Below are positions 42,507 through 55,062 of a DNA stretch of 64,000 bases, in pieces. How positions within the stretch are numbered: the stretch's first letter is position 1; each line of letters starts with the position of its first letter. Source of the stretch: Paracamarosporium sp. OC-R06-R3 (lineage: Eukaryota > Ascomycota > Dothideomycetes > Pleosporales > Didymosphaeriaceae); assembly GCA_019828545.1 (NCBI GenBank), contig JACVRA010000509.1:41849-105848 (forward strand), read 5' to 3'. The notes beneath the pieces are model-generated. The model was given only the letters and a program-made list of their open reading frames with translations, was not told where the DNA came from and made no database searches. A program made the translations under genes and the position numbers.

Positions 42507-43075
42507 TATCCTACCTCTACAACTATGTCGCATGATGATACGCACATGGAGGTCCTGCGCCGTGCTTACAAGCTCAACGAGGTGCGCGGCTTACTTGCTT
42601 CCAAGTCTCCAGTGAACCTGGCGGCACCAAAGCTTCAGACTACGGCCCCTCTGCAGAGAAGGTTATATGTGGGCGGGTGCGTGGTTCACGGGGAGACGAT
42701 GCCGTTGCTACGAGCTGGACGGGGGACGCGCTGTTTGCTTCAAAGGCTTCGGTGAATCTGGTGGCTTGGCGAAGCTGTGGAGCGCGTGGAATCAAGGCTT
42801 CAGACTACGGCCCCTCTGCAGAGAAGGTTATGGGTGGGCGGGTGCGTGGTTCACGGGGAGACGATGCGGTTGCTACGAGCTGGACAGGAGACGCGCTGTT
42901 TGCTTCGAGGGCTTCAGTAAACCTAGCGACACAAAGGATCAGCGAAACGTGGGGCACCACAGCTTCAGACTGTGGCCTCTGCAGGAGATGGGGATAGGTG
43001 GGTGCGTGGTTCACGGCGAGGAGAAGCCGTTCTTACGATGAGGAGAGGAGAGGCGCTTCAGTGAAACCTGGTGGT
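42507..43075 (+). repeat. GC-rich repeat cluster, same family as the large array
   Basis: Starts with the 160-bp repeat shared with 34564, then two to three tandem copies of an about 170-bp unit (ACGGCCCCTCTGCAGAGAAG, GTTCACGGGGAGACGATG, ACGCGCTGTTTGCTTC). The last part (GAGAAGCCGTTCTTACGATG) recurs at 63970-64000, the edge of the window. Confidence 0.8.
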
Positions 43076-43129
43076 ACGTGCATTCGAAGCCCTGCAAACT
43101 CGGCTGCTACCGACTTTTCTGTAAGTTAG

Positions 43130-43800
43130 GCAGACTTATTGCCTTATTTGTTCTCCTAATTGCCTCGCTTGTTCTCCTAGTTGCCTTACTTATTCTCCTA
43201 ATTGCCTAAACCTCGCCTGCTTTCTCCTCTGCCTTCTACGCCTCACGCCTACTCACGCCTGCTTGTTCTCCTAATTGCCTCGCTTGTCTCCTAATTGCCT
43301 CGCTTGTTCTCCAAATTGCCTACACCTCGCCTGCTTTGTCCCCTGGCCCAACCTGCTGCTAACACACTCACGCCTTGTACGCCTGCTCACGCCTACTCAT
43401 TCTCCTAATTGCCTGTACCTTGCCTGCTTTCTCCTCTGCCTTCTACGCCTTATCGCCTTGGGGCGGAGCGGAGCGCCGGGTGCCATGCCCGCCCCGCCCC
43501 GCCCCGCCCCGCCCCATCTTTTTTGCCGTGCCGCAGGTCTTTGCAGCACTTGCTCGACGAGGACGACCCCAATCGACTCCACCTCGTTGCCTTTTACGCC
43601 TCCCGCTTTATACGCCTACCACGCCTACTTGTTCTCCTAATTGCCTTACGCCTGACCCACTGCCAACGCCCTCACGCCTTGTACGCCTGCTGTGCCTGCC
43701 TATTGTTTTGACTAACTCTGCCTCCTCAACATCCTTTGCTGCCTCTTGTGCCTGACGCGCTGCCGTCAACACACACCCTCACGCCTCCAGGCGTACAAGG
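43130..43800 (+). repeat. Pyrimidine-rich imperfect repeats (CTCCTAATTGCC)
   Basis: Many diverged copies of an about 20-bp word, CTTGTTCTCCTAATTGCCT, mixed with GCCTGCTTTCTCC and ACGCCTACTCACGCC. A GCCCCGCCCC run lies at 43490-43515. Related perfect tandem copies occur at 46805-46925. No gene supported. Confidence 0.7.
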
Positions 43801-43814
43801 CAGAGGAGAAAGTA

Positions 43815-43939
43815 GGAAGCTACGCCGATGAGAGAGACATATGCCGCCAAGCAGAGGACGGCGCCTTGTTCGTGTTTTGGTTTGACCTGGTCAGGCGAAA
43901 TTGTGCCCCACCAGTAGCGCGTGCTATTGAAAATGCAGC
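43815..43939 (-). repeat. Inverted copy of the 125-bp repeat at 30411-30535
   Basis: Exact reverse complement by eye. It sits between the pyrimidine-rich repeats and the kinase pseudogene. Confidence 0.85.
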
Positions 43940-44085
43940 GTCACCCAGGTGACCTGACGAGACCGGCAGTGGGGCAGACGACATGGGCTGCGGCCGCGCC
44001 TGACATGCCGCCTGTTGCTTCACGGATTGGACGCCAACCATGAGTTTTTACGTTCCCCTCTTTCGCTCCGAGGGCACATGCTCCT

Positions 44086-45330
44086 TTACATCCGCTCTCG
44101 CAACCTATGTAAATACATAGTGTCGGCCATCCATGGGTACTTCAGGAGTTCAGTCGCCGATTTCCTGTCTTCCGGCCGCCATCTGAGCATCGAGCGTATG
44201 AAATCGAGAAACAATTCCTTTTCCTCCCCTTCAAGCACCGACACTCTTTCTTCGAGTGACATCTTAGGAATCGTTACACTCTTGGAGCCACCCGTCCAGT
44301 GTCCTATTGAACTTAGCAGAGTTCATGTCGGGACCATCTCAATGACTAACCTTGCTTGTCGAAGACCTTCTTTGTCATATGGCTGCTTTGCGTGTACTCA
44401 AGCGGAGGCATTCCAAGGTATGCAACCATTTCGGAAACATGATGCGTCTCTGATGGGTTGCCCTCGTTGTCACGGGCGTCGAATAGATGCTCATCTTCAA
44501 ACAAGTCCCACACCTAATCAAGAGTAAGTCATTGAGACTTCCTTATACGTGGCGACACTCCAAATGTCCACCTTAGGGCCCCACTCCATCTCGAAAATTA
44601 TCTCTGGTGCACGGTATAGCTCAGGCTGAATTAAGCCAGAGTGGGAATCTCCTATCCGTGCTTCTCCAAAGTCACAGAGAACTGGTTGGCCCCAAAGATC
44701 ACCCGTAGGATGGGGAAGCTTACGGGAACTGTAAATGGTGCGTGTGTCGTCAATCACTTTGGATGCTGACGGGTTCTCTGCTTCAGCTTTCTCGAAGTTT
44801 TCCAGAATAGTGTCATCATCCACAGTCAGCATGATATTTCCAGGATTGACGTCTAACTTGTCAGTTGATTTAATCATATTACATCATCTTGCCGTACCTG
44901 TATGTACGACCTTGGCCTCGTCGTGTAAGAACGACAGCGCCTTTAGCACATTGGCTAGCATACACTTCAGAAGCGGAACGTCGAGCTTGTGTGCTGGGTT
45001 GTAATACTGGAGCTGTCGAATAGTCATGTGCATGGGTGGATGAACAAAGCACAAATGTTTGCCAGCCGGACCGTCGAGCTCAAATTCGCCATACAGTCCG
45101 CGGATGTATGCTTGGCCGCGATGCTGTGATTGCATAGAACTAACATGCTCGTAGAAATCTAGCTCTCGATTGAGCTGTGGGGTCTTTTCGGCATCTCGGG
45201 TACAAATCTTGACAGCGACGAAGCCAGCGTCTCGTTCTCTGTGCATGGATGATCAGACTTTGAAGGGTACCATGGAAGGCGCTCCTCCTCGAAGAGCTCG
45301 CTGGCATTCATTTTCGTACTCTGGAAGCGC
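44086..45330 (-). pseudogene. SRPK-like protein kinase, N-lobe deleted
   Basis: Read on the minus strand: FEEERLPWYP (SRPK N-terminus) is followed at once by HRERDAGFVAVKICTRDAEK, so the glycine-rich loop segment is missing. A clean 45-bp intron (44853-44897) then joins VVHT to DVNPGNIMLTVDDD, the catalytic loop with the typical DxNPGNIM of the family. DFGEARIGD, YRAPEIIFEMEWG and DIWSVA follow. The next intron (about 44514-44548) does not restore the frame under GT-AG, yet VWDLFEDEHLFDARD and the C-terminus (LFLDFIRSMLRWRPEDRKSA, then YPWM) are preserved to a stop at 44086. SR-protein kinases phosphorylate splicing factors; this copy looks inactive. Confidence 0.65.
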
Positions 45331-45692
45331 GAAATTCGGGACAGGTGAGAGGGAAATTTGAAGCGAGTACATGCGCGTTGACCAAATCTCAGCATGGTGT
45401 AGAGACACTATATCATTGTGGGAAGTTAGTGTGACGGTCCAAAGGTATGTTGGCCGCACTGATGCCTAGCACGGTCCAATGACGCGTCTGTGCTCGTCGA
45501 TCAATTGGCCCACCACGCGCCCAAGGTGATCAGGTCGATTTGGCTGACAGGGTTGGCGGAGTCTCGAATCGGCTGTTGAGACTGAATCCTTCGCAAGATT
45601 GACTGGTTCAACTTGATCGAAGCCTCTGTCCAATTCGGGATGCGGTACGCAGCAGTACCTAGCAATTTGCAGAATTTCTCGCCCATAGTAGC

Positions 45693-46076
45693 CTACATAT
45701 AGTGCTTGACCTTTTCACGACCCCAAAATCCGCTCACTCTGGTCAAGGGAGCTAGACACTCCCTCTTCAGATCTGATGTAAGGTCTGTAGCATTGCTTGT
45801 GAAGCACTTCCACCGCTCTGCATCTGCGTCGGTACAATTCAGCCATCGCCCCCTGTTCTGTTTGTATTGAATGCATTCATTCATCGTAACTTCTTCAATT
45901 CGTGAGAAACATATCCACATCTTCACCCGGTCGCGTAAAAGTTCGTCGCGCATAGCCACACACGCAGCAAACTTATCGCATTCATTTTCAAGTGAGCGAA
46001 GCGTTTCTCGAAAACGTTTGACTGCTTGTTCGATCGAGAGCATATTGGTTTTTAAAATGAATTCTTGGATGTGCAT
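45693..46076 (-). CDS. Unrecognised coding-like frame
   Basis: A 127-residue frame on the minus strand with a plausible helical N-terminus (MLSIEQAVKRFRETLRSLEN, ECDKFAACVAMRDELLRDRV) and several Trp and Cys. A second coding-like piece lies upstream at 46330-46137 (LQYYNLDMISVLSLAEGAIL, GLGDGIILTLREFIAKALHS). They may be parts of one gene. No family recognised. Confidence 0.3.
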   Translation of the reverse strand: MHIQEFILKTNMLSIEQAVKRFRETLRSLENECDKFAACVAMRDELLRDRVKMWICFSRIEEVTMNECIQYKQNRGRWLNCTDADAERWKCFTSNATDLTSDLKRECLAPLTRVSGFWGREKVKHYM

Positions 46077-46599
46077 GCAGGGCGTTAGCCAACATTTCTT
46101 TGTACGATGTATAAAACTGATACAGACATGGCACGCTTAAGACGGTGGCAAAAACTCGGCTTGCCCCGCCCTAAAGATCTTCTCGGAATGGAGTGCCTTT
46201 GCTATAAACTCTCTTAACGTTAGTATGATTCCATCACCGAGGCCGAGGTAATCTTGCAAAATCGCTCCCTCTGCCAGAGATAACACGCTGATCATGTCAA
46301 GGTTGTAATACTGAAGCGATCGCATGTCGAAGCGCCTTCCTTGTTTCAGGCCAATGCAAGCACGCCCCATCACGCTCGCGCAAAGAGGAAGAGGGTCGAG
46401 TCCAAGCTGTCATCTCGACCACGGAAGCACCCACGAAAGCTCTCCACTTCGCTTTCCAAAAGCCCGAATTCTCCCCAGCTCCAGCCGTCACAGAGCACAT
46501 CGTCCCTTTCACTCTCTGCCGCTGAACTTGTCAATACATATTCTCATACTCAGGCCGTGGAGGCCTTTGGCACAAAGTTCGAGTTCGAGATAAAGCAAT

Positions 46600-46960
46600 T
46601 GCCTCGCTTATTCTCCTAATTGCCTTATTCTCCTAATTGCCTTATTTTCCTAATTGCCTAAACCTTGCCTGCTTTGTCCCCTGCCTTGTACGCCCAACCT
46701 GCTACTAATACACTTACGCCTGCTTATTCCTTTAATTGCCTTGTTTGTTGTCTAATTGCCTTGCTTGTTCTCCTAATTGCCTCGCTTGTCTCTTAACTGC
46801 CTTGCTTGTTTCCTAATTGCCTTACTTATTTCTTAATTGCCTTACTTATTTCTTAATTGCCTTACTTATTTCTTAATTGCCTTACTTATTTCTTAATTGC
46901 CTTACTTATTTCTTAATTGCCTTACTTATTCTCCTAATTGCCTAAACCTCGCCTGCTTTG
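46600..46960 (+). repeat. 20-bp minisatellite
   Basis: At 46805-46925, about six near-perfect tandem copies of TTATTTCTTAATTGCCTTAC; on either side, diverged copies (CTTGTTCTCCTAATTGCCTT). Same family as 43130-43450. Confidence 0.9.
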
Positions 46961-47020
46961 TCCCAAAAAACATGCACAGAAAGACTATTTCTAGACACCG
47001 GTGGATCCTCAGCCTAGTTT

Positions 47021-48248
47021 GTGCACTTCCTAACGAAACGTACTACGAAAAGCGCAGTCCACTTTAATAGCCAGGCCGCCCACAATCAAATGCTCAAGGC
47101 TGTTAATAGGATCCCAACTAAAAGCCGTCAGGTTTTAACGCAAGAAGTGCGGGAAGCAATTCCCCCTGCTGTTCAAACCAAATTCCAAGACGTGTTCAAC
47201 AAGGCGATCAAGCTAATTCAAACTAATCTCATAGGAGCATCACAAAAGAGACGACGTGAGCATTTTCACCTTCCGTGTAGTAGTTTCTGACCCCAAAAGG
47301 AATAGCGGACGGGAACGGTAGTCCACTGGCCACAACTATTCAGAACTTCTCTACGCCGGTGAATAATACTTACATATACACCAATATATGCCAAAGTGCC
47401 ACTCACTTCAACTTAGGAAACCCTCCTATCCTAAGGGTTGCAACTATGCTTCCTCTATTTACCGCAGGCGCTATTAGGAGACTGCAAAGCAACCATGGTA
47501 CATGGACTGCAGCTATTACGATGTCCTTCCTCAATACCTCGTCTTTTAGGCACAAAATAGGCTGCATAATGAGCCTAGAAGTTACGAACAATAAAGTCAA
47601 ACGGCTTACAAGTAAACTGTTCCATATCTATATTAAATCGACGGACGAACATCAATACCTTATTCTACCATCCAGCCCCAGAGTTATCCCTAGCCCAGGC
47701 CTTATCTTACGAGGCTGCAAACGGAATAAGATCTTGGATTAGCTCAGTTGCGACATTAAAAAGGCAATTAAGACAAGTCCAGCCTTCCAGGAAGAAGCTG
47801 AGCAAGGAAACCCTCTTACAGAACTACAAAGATTGTTGTTAGCAAGCATTGAGCGAGATGCTTCTACTCTGCAACTTAAAAAGCGCGAGGAGCTCGAAGA
47901 TCTCAAACGTCAGTACAGGGACCTGATGCGTCTTTACAAGTTGTTGTTGGGACAAGTTTGGACCCAGCGACCTGGCTTTAGGCTCAAAGCAGCGCTCATC
48001 ATTCTAAGCTATAACGGTATGTATCTATACAGAATCTATGATGTCTTGTTCTGAGTTGGATAGCAAAACCTACTCATAAGGACGTATATGATAAAGAGTT
48101 GGAAAGGGTGAATGCTTTTAAGAAGAATCAGTTAAGAGACTGGACTGAACAGGAGGAGGATTATGTTCGTGCAATTCAGGAGTGTTTCAAGGACGGGCAG
48201 TACTTTGCTGCTATCGATTTAGAGTGCTCAGGTAGACGAATCACATGA
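47021..48248 (+). pseudogene. Decayed multi-exon gene, unrecognised
   Basis: Coding-like pieces on the plus strand, broken by stops: NRIPTKSRQVLTQEVREAIP and FQDVFNKAIKLIQTNLIGAS (47100-47250); ITMSFLNTSSFRHKIGCIMS to 47742; AIKTSPAFQEEAEQGNPLTE, then ASIERDASTLQLKKREELED (47760-48000); and DWTEQEEDYVRAIQECFKDG ending in FAAIDLECSGRRI (48070-48248). The last motif has the AIDLEC look of a DEDD exonuclease first motif, but this is only a hint. A 70-bp part (47754-47823) recurs at 61489-61558. 48249-49325 has no supportable gene. Confidence 0.4.
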
Positions 48249-49325
48249 ATTTGCGTTGTCAGTTGCCAGGCAAAAGACACAGACCCATGGCCGGATAATT
48301 TGTCAACACGATCCAAGTAGACCGATGGCGCTGCTCGCTGGGCTCATGTCTTTGTAAAGGTCACCCTTGTAGAGCGAGCTGATGGAAACTCATGGTTCCT
48401 TACGAGATACTGTGCCGTGCCCGAATCTTGACCAGTCCGCTGAAAATTGGCTACACTACGTATTGTACACGCTCACCAAACCACATAACGTACGTCCATC
48501 TCTCACGAAACACCCATTGTGCCGAAACACAACCCTCTACTAGTGTAATTCACAGATTTATTCGTAAGATCCTGGACCTATAAAGCCTGTCTATACAGTT
48601 AATAGCCCGCACTTTCTACTCTACACCAGCCATCCTAGGGAGATACCATGTTGTGAGCGTGCTGTCAATCGCTCTGTTTATGGCGACTTGTCGCGTCCCA
48701 AGTTCGAAGTCCCGTCTAGGGAACATGTCAAAGAAATATTCAAATTCAGAGGCACAGCAAGGTATAGAAACTTAGAAAGTCTATCCTTACAAAGTTTGCA
48801 GAGCTGAACGCCCTAGGTCGCAAAGTCCGAGAGCTCCGAAGGATAGCAGTGGTTTTGAGCGCAAGGGATTAGCGGCAGGGGCTGCATTATGTCATGTATT
48901 TTAGAACGACGGTACGCCCGATCCACTAGCGTCCCGGCAGACTAGAACGTCAGCCATCAATGTGATACTTTTCTATTTTTAGTCCGCTTCTGCTCGGTTC
49001 CATCTCATTCTAGGAGGGCACTAGCGGTTGCAGGCAGGAGCTCGGTCCTTCTTCGAGCATCACCAGCATACAGTAGGCGATGGAATCAATGCAGGTAATC
49101 TGACCTCTTCGCCAAGATGATTCGGCCCCAGTTCCTTGTTACATCACGTGATCAGATAGCTGAAGCGGGGATTGAAGCGCGAGGCTGCAGTCATGCGGAG
49201 CTGGCTCACAGCCTCAAGCGCTCAGCCTGATCATTTGAAAGCAGCCATGCACTTGCATTCGTCTCCTACACCGCCGCCAGCGTTTGCCAACGGCCCTCGC
49301 GTCTACAGAGCATGCGTCTGCCGCG

Positions 49326-52208
49326 ATGCGTCTGCTCCAGCGCCTGCCAGGCGGCACCTACGAGCTGACCTACTTCGACCATGACGATCCGCCCCCGTAC
49401 GCCATCCTTTCGCATACCTGGGAGGAAGGTCAAGAAGTCTCATACCAGGAGCTTATTGCTGGTGCAGGCAGAGACAAGACGGGGTTCGAGAAGATCCGTT
49501 TCTGCGGTGAACGAGCAGCAGCAGACAAGCTGCAGTATTTCTGGGTTGACACCTGCTGCATCGACAAAACAAACATCGGCGAGTTAGATACAGCAATTAA
49601 CTACATGTTTAGATGGTACTAGCGCTCATCTAAGTGCTATGTATACCTCTTAGACGTTTCTGTGGGCGATTACGACCCCGCGGCCTTTCTAATAACATGG
49701 GCAGACGCTTTTCGCCGCAGTCGATGGTTCACACGCGGATGGACGTTACAAGAGCTCATGGCACCGGGCAGTGTTGAATTCTTTTCTAGGGAGGGCAAGC
49801 GTCTGGGCAGTAAGATAACCCTAGAACACCAAATACACGACATCACTAGAATACCTATAAGGGCTTTAAGAGGACATAACCTTGCTGAGTTTAGCGTTGA
49901 GGAGCGTATGAGCTGGGTGACTTCGCGTATAACGAGTGTGAAGGAAGACCGAGCATACTGTTTGCTTGGCATTTTTGGAGTGTTCCTGCCAATAATACGT
50001 GGAGAAGGGGAAGAGCACGCAATGAAGCGGCTTAGGAAGGAGATTCGAGAACAACAAGAATTAGAAACTGCGCAGACAAGCAGCGGCAGCCACAACATGC
50101 GTAAGTGGGCACTAACAGCTATGTGTGGCTACAGGTTGCTAATGAATCTTTCGCAGAACGACTGCAAACCACTCGCCCATCCTATGTGATCCCTTTCCGC
50201 CGTGACCCCGACTTTGTTGATCGCGGGACGCTGCTCGACGAGCTGAAGGAACGATGCTCTGCGCCAGCGTCCCGGGTGGCGCTGGTTGGTGTTGGAGGTG
50301 TGGGGTAGGTTTTCTAGCAGTTCCTTAGGTCGGCGGTCGCACCTCGTCTAACAAGGGAACAGCAAGTCGCAGCTGGCCATAGAGCACTGCTACCGCACGC
50401 ATGAAACATCGCCAGGGATGTGGGTACTATGGGCGCATGCCAGCAGCACCGCCCGGCTCGAGCAGAGCTTCCACGACATCGCTGACCGTATCAAGATCGA
50501 AAGGCGACAAGATCCGCAGGTTAACATCTTTAAGCTGGTGCACGACTGGATGTGCGACACCAACGAGCGGTGGCTGCTCGTATTGGACAACGTCGACGAT
50601 GCTGGCTTTCTGCTCGATGTCCAAGGTACTAGCTCTAAGACGATAGCGAAACCGTTGCACGAATACCTTCCAAGCTGCGAGCATGGATCTATTCTTGTGA
50701 CAACGCGGAACAAAGAAGCCGCCTTGCAGCTGGTAGAACAGCGCGACATTATCCCGCTCGATCCGATGAGTGCACCACAGGCGCGGTCTCTGCTCGCAAA
50801 GAAGCTCGGAGTGCCAGCGGCTGACAGTGGTACTGCCGAGCTCACTGAGCTCGCTACAGTACTTGAACACATGCCGCTTGCCTTGGTTCAAGCTGCTGCA
50901 TATATCTCGCAGAGAGCGCCGCTGTGCTCCGTAGCGCAGTACCTTGATCAGTTTAGGAAGAGCGAGCGCAAGCGGACGAGCCTTCTCAGCTACGACAAAG
51001 ACCATCTGCGACGCGATCGGGAGGCGAAGAACTCAATCATCATGACGTGGCAGATCTCGTTCGAGTACATACAGCAGACACGGCCGTCGGCAGCAGACTT
51101 GCTATCATTGATGAGCTTCTTCGACCGCCAGGGGATTCCCAAGAATGTACTACAGACGCAAGCCGAGGATCAAGAGGGCAAATTCAATCGCAAAATCGAT
51201 GAGGCTAGGGCAGGTCGCAATGGGCACGACAAGAGCGTGAATGATGGCGACGTTGAGGGGCAGCTTGGCGAATTTGAGATCGACGTAGAAGATGAACTTA
51301 GGAACGACTCTGCGGATGCCTCTGAAGACAACAACTCTGAGGACAACGACTCTGAGGACAGTGACTCTAAGGACAACGACTCCGAAGATGATACATTTTT
51401 GGAAGACGTCACAGCCCTACGCAACTTCAGCTTCATCTCTGTTAACACTGACAGCACAATTTTTGAGATGCACGCCCTAGTGCAACTATCGATGCGTACG
51501 TGGCTTGCGGCGAACGGAAGATTAGGACGCTACAAAGACCAATTTATCAACAACCTTTGCGAGGCGTTCCCTACAGGGGAGTATGAGAATTGGACAGCGT
51601 GTCAGGTGCTATTCGCGCACGCTAAGGCGGCGTCTGGTCACAAGCCAGAAGCGGTATCTTTACTAGTGCAGTGGGCTACATTGCTGTATCGTGCAGCATG
51701 GTGTGCAGAGGGCAAAGGAAGTGCAGGTGAAGCAGAGACGCTAGCAATACAGTCATTGAAGGCACGGAAGAAGGTTTTAGGGCGAGAGCATGAGGATACT
51801 ATATGGAGCATGGCGATGGTAGCGGATGCCTACTCACTTGCGGGACGGTGGGATGAAGCGGAGAAACTAAGAGTGCAGGTGATGGAGATTCGCAAGACGA
51901 AGCTCGGAGCAGACCATCCCTCCACGCTGACCAGCATGGCCAACCTCGCGTCGACATACTGGAACCAAGGCCGATGGGAGGAGGCGGAGAAGCTAGAGGC
52001 ACAAGTGATGGAGACGAGCAAGACGAAGCTTGGAGCAGACCATCCTTCCACGCTAACCAGCATACACAACCTAGCTTTCACATGGAAGTCACTCGGCCGG
52101 AGTGTAGAAGCTATAAGATTAATGCAGCAGTGTGTGCAGCGGCGGGAAGAAGTGCTTAAAGCTAGTCATCCTAACTCTATGTCTTCCCTGTCGGTCCTGA
52201 ACCAATAG
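49326..52208 (+). pseudogene. HET-NB-ARC-TPR protein with one in-frame stop
   Basis: Exons 49326-50100, 50157-50304 and 50363-52208 give 922 codons, counting one TAG at 49619-49621. HET domain: YAILSHTWEEGQEVSYQEL, FWVDTCCIDK, then WFTRGWTLQELMAPGSVEFF. The second splice restores the P-loop GVGGVGKSQLA. WLLVLDNVDD is Walker B, GSILVTTRN the sensor, and MPLALVQAAAYI the GLPL-like motif. An acidic Ser/Asp/Glu/Asn linker (EDNNSEDNDSEDSDSKDNDS) precedes C-terminal 42-residue TPR units (GRWDEAEKLRVQVMEIRKTK, LGADHPSTLTSMANLASTYW). Such proteins mediate heterokaryon incompatibility and cell-death signalling. The stop falls in FRWY*RS, where relatives have Gln, so CAG became TAG. All else is intact, so loss may be recent or the stop could be an assembly error. 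Confidence 0.9.
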
Positions 52209-53380
52209 GAAGAAGAATAGGCAGACGTTAAGTTATCTACCAAGTTCAAGGACATGCGCTTGTAAGTACCTATAGTTGTAAATTATGTGAGCAAAAGCTG
52301 TGTCAACAATTGTAGGCCGTGATAATAAAGTCTGATTTAGAGCTTGTCTGGCGCATGCAGGTCGTCTACAGTCTTAAGTCAGTGGCGCCAAGCTTTCACT
52401 ATAAATAGTCTCTGCCGGACACAAGGTCTTTGTTCCGGCACGTAAGGCAGCTCAAGAAGGTTCAATCATCGCTCGCTCAGTAGGATGGGGTAACTGTTTG
52501 TAGACTAGTCAATTCGCACAGCAGGTCTATGCACGTCGTAATATATAAAGTGCCCGATTGGCTCCTTCAAGTCTAAGGTACCGACAAGGGGTGGCGATCT
52601 GCACATTCTGGACGTCAATTGCAGCCTCATCGCTAGGATCAGCATTGTAAGAATGGATTTAAGTTCTCAAACTACTAGAGCAAGGATTTGGACTTTAATA
52701 ATCCCATACAAAGCTTTTAGTAGCTAGTAGAGAATAGCTATTAATTTGGCTGCAACGGGTATACCTGTGTAACTAATGACGGGAGACTTCTGAACGATTG
52801 TAATAATATAGTTAATAAGTCTCATTCAGATGGCACGATGTTAAAGTATATAATGCTGTAATCTAGCTCGAAATGGAACAAGGCTGACAGAAATACTCAG
52901 TTCTAAAGTCTAAGTACCGAGAGAATGTTTCGTTACGATGGTTGTTTCGCCACGAATGGATATACGTTAAGATAGTGATAAACAATTGAGGCGTGATGGT
53001 GTAGGCATTGACAAATTCTGCAACGCGAACATTATAAGCCATCGCGCTTGCGCGCAGGTTTTTCGTGGTGATGACCAGCCATTGCCTCACAGAGTATCGC
53101 GAGGTGCGAAATGTCGTTGATCATTGCTTTTCGCATAGAGCGCCTTGCACTCACCATGCAAAAATCCAATGGCACGCATCAGTCCCCTTTCATCTCGGTG
53201 TCATGCGGGAATTCTCAAGCACCCACATAACGCGAAAGATAACATTAAATGTAGTAATGGTTGTGCTAATCATTGGCTTCCCTCAAAGCCTCTGCAGCGA
53301 CACCCAGGATCCGTGCGTATCCTTTGCATATACACCACTACGGGTAGCCTACACACCCCTGAGTCCGTTATTTTGGTCAC
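52209..53380. other. AT-rich intergenic stretch
   Basis: No supportable gene, RNA or mobile element. Short frames only; composition shifts to AT-rich after the NLR gene. A CCGTGATAATAAAG word near 52319 is reminiscent of the island intron motif but stands alone. Confidence 0.5.
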
Positions 53381-53687
53381 TTATGTGTGAGTGCGCATGC
53401 TGCTTGCGGGCCGAGTGGCCAGCTCGGCGCGCACGCGCTGCCCATACAGCATCGCATCCTTGAGGGCTGCGGCTTCTTTGCCCACAAGGTGGACAGCAAC
53501 GGCAGGACAGGCCGAGGTCGTCGTGGCCGACGTGTCGAGGTCGAGGTCGAAGTCAATCGTGATATCCCTGTCATTGGCAGGGACGACTAGAGCAGCTGGT
53601 AAAGATTCGTGAGCGTGAGCAGTCATCATTCCAGAGCGACATACCTCTCCTGAAAAGAGTTGCAAGGGCTTTCTTGATGTGCGACAT
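53381..53687 (-). CDS. Small two-exon protein, unrecognised
   Basis: Exon 53687-53645 (MSHIKKALATLFRR) and exon 53586-53381 are joined by a 58-bp intron (GTATGT...CTCTAG), giving 82 residues in frame: VVPANDRDITIDFDLDLDTS, then VAVHLVGKEAAALKDAMLYG and a stop. The Asp-rich and Thr-rich middle is low complexity. No family recognised; it may be a chance frame, as it overlaps frames on the other strand. Confidence 0.3.
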
Positions 53688-54139
53688 TGCAGAATTCAGT
53701 CTGAATGAGGGCTCAGTGTCGAGATGCGATGAGATGAGACGACGCAGGTGGCCGCTACCCATCTGCGAACGTCTCTTATCACCCGCATTCTTGACACTAT
53801 GGCCTCAACTAGACTTCAACTTTGTTGTTGGGTTGAGTGAACCAAACTTCGAACTTCGATCTTCGTTAGAGCCTTGCGCCAGCGCCAAGCGCGCCTTGCC
53901 TGTTTTTGGTTAGCTTTGGCGCTAATCCTTTTCAAGACAAGCTTTAACCTTCTCCAGACCGCCGAGTACGAGGGATGCACGTACTCACCCTTTGTTACCA
54001 TCCCAACCTTTATGGGCACAAACCGCCTGACTCTTTCTTTGGCAAAACAAGACCTAGATATGTGTGAGTGAAGTTTATGGACTTACACTAGTAGTTTGTA
54101 GTATGTCGATAAGACTCGTTTAAAGGAAATGCCAGCGGA

Positions 54140-54245
54140 TAGGGCTAGGGGTGATTTGCTAAGAGGTGATGGATAGGGCCAGCGGTGGCAGATAGGGTCA
54201 GCAGATAGGTCAGCAGATAGGCCAGCAGATAGGCCAGCAGTAATA
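54140..54245 (+). repeat. 12-bp minisatellite (GATAGGCCAGCA)
   Basis: Five to six imperfect tandem copies of AGATAGGCCAGC and related words. The rest of 53688-55060 holds no supportable gene. Confidence 0.7.
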
Positions 54246-55062
54246 AAGGACAACACCAAAAGTCCGCCAAGACTTGTAGAAGAAGTTCGCGAGAGCGTTA
54301 GCGAGCATGCACGGACGAAAAGTATCAACTTTGCAAGGCGATAGCGCCTCCTACAAGCCAAAAACCCCTAATCGGAGGGTAAAATAAAGTTAGAGGCGAT
54401 TTTTACGCGTCGTACGATACTAAAAACAAGGCGTGCAGGTCCTTAGATCTTGAGACCAATTACTAATGAATGAATTCCTTAATGAATTATCAACCCCCGT
54501 TATGGCGATGTGCCAGGTTCGAGCCGCTCCACCATGGATGATCGCACCTTATGCCGCTACTGGAGTGGCAAGCTGACGCATAAAGTTGACGACCCCGGCC
54601 TTCTCAATATCCTAGACAAGCTGATGTATCCTTGCTGATAAGTATGATTTGCGCTATTCCTGTACTATGCTCTTACACTCTTTGTAATCCTCTCTGATCA
54701 GTTCGCCCTGTTCTCGTGCGTATTGCTCCTCTGGTTCTGCTCGATATCCGGATCAGATTTGCGGCGACGAACATGGATCCCAATGCGCGAAGGGATCTGC
54801 AGGATTTGGTAGTATAGGTGGCTGCATCCACTTGGATACATTTCATATGGTCAGATTCCAGGCTTGGGAAACAATTACCCCAGACTAGGTCGTCCAAGGC
54901 TGTTAAATGTAAGCAGCTTGTTGCTTTGAGAATATTGTGCAACCTTGCATCGTGGACGGAGTTGGATTCGAATCAGATTAGCTTGATAAAGTATGCCCAC
55001 AGTTGGCATAATATAACCTGCACAAAGGCAGCAGTATCTGCTGCATTGCAGTTCCTATAGCT

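Noticed and set aside
54500..54560. GGTTCGAGCCGCTCC resembling a tRNA T-arm
   Set aside because: No matching acceptor, D or anticodon stems could be built around it.
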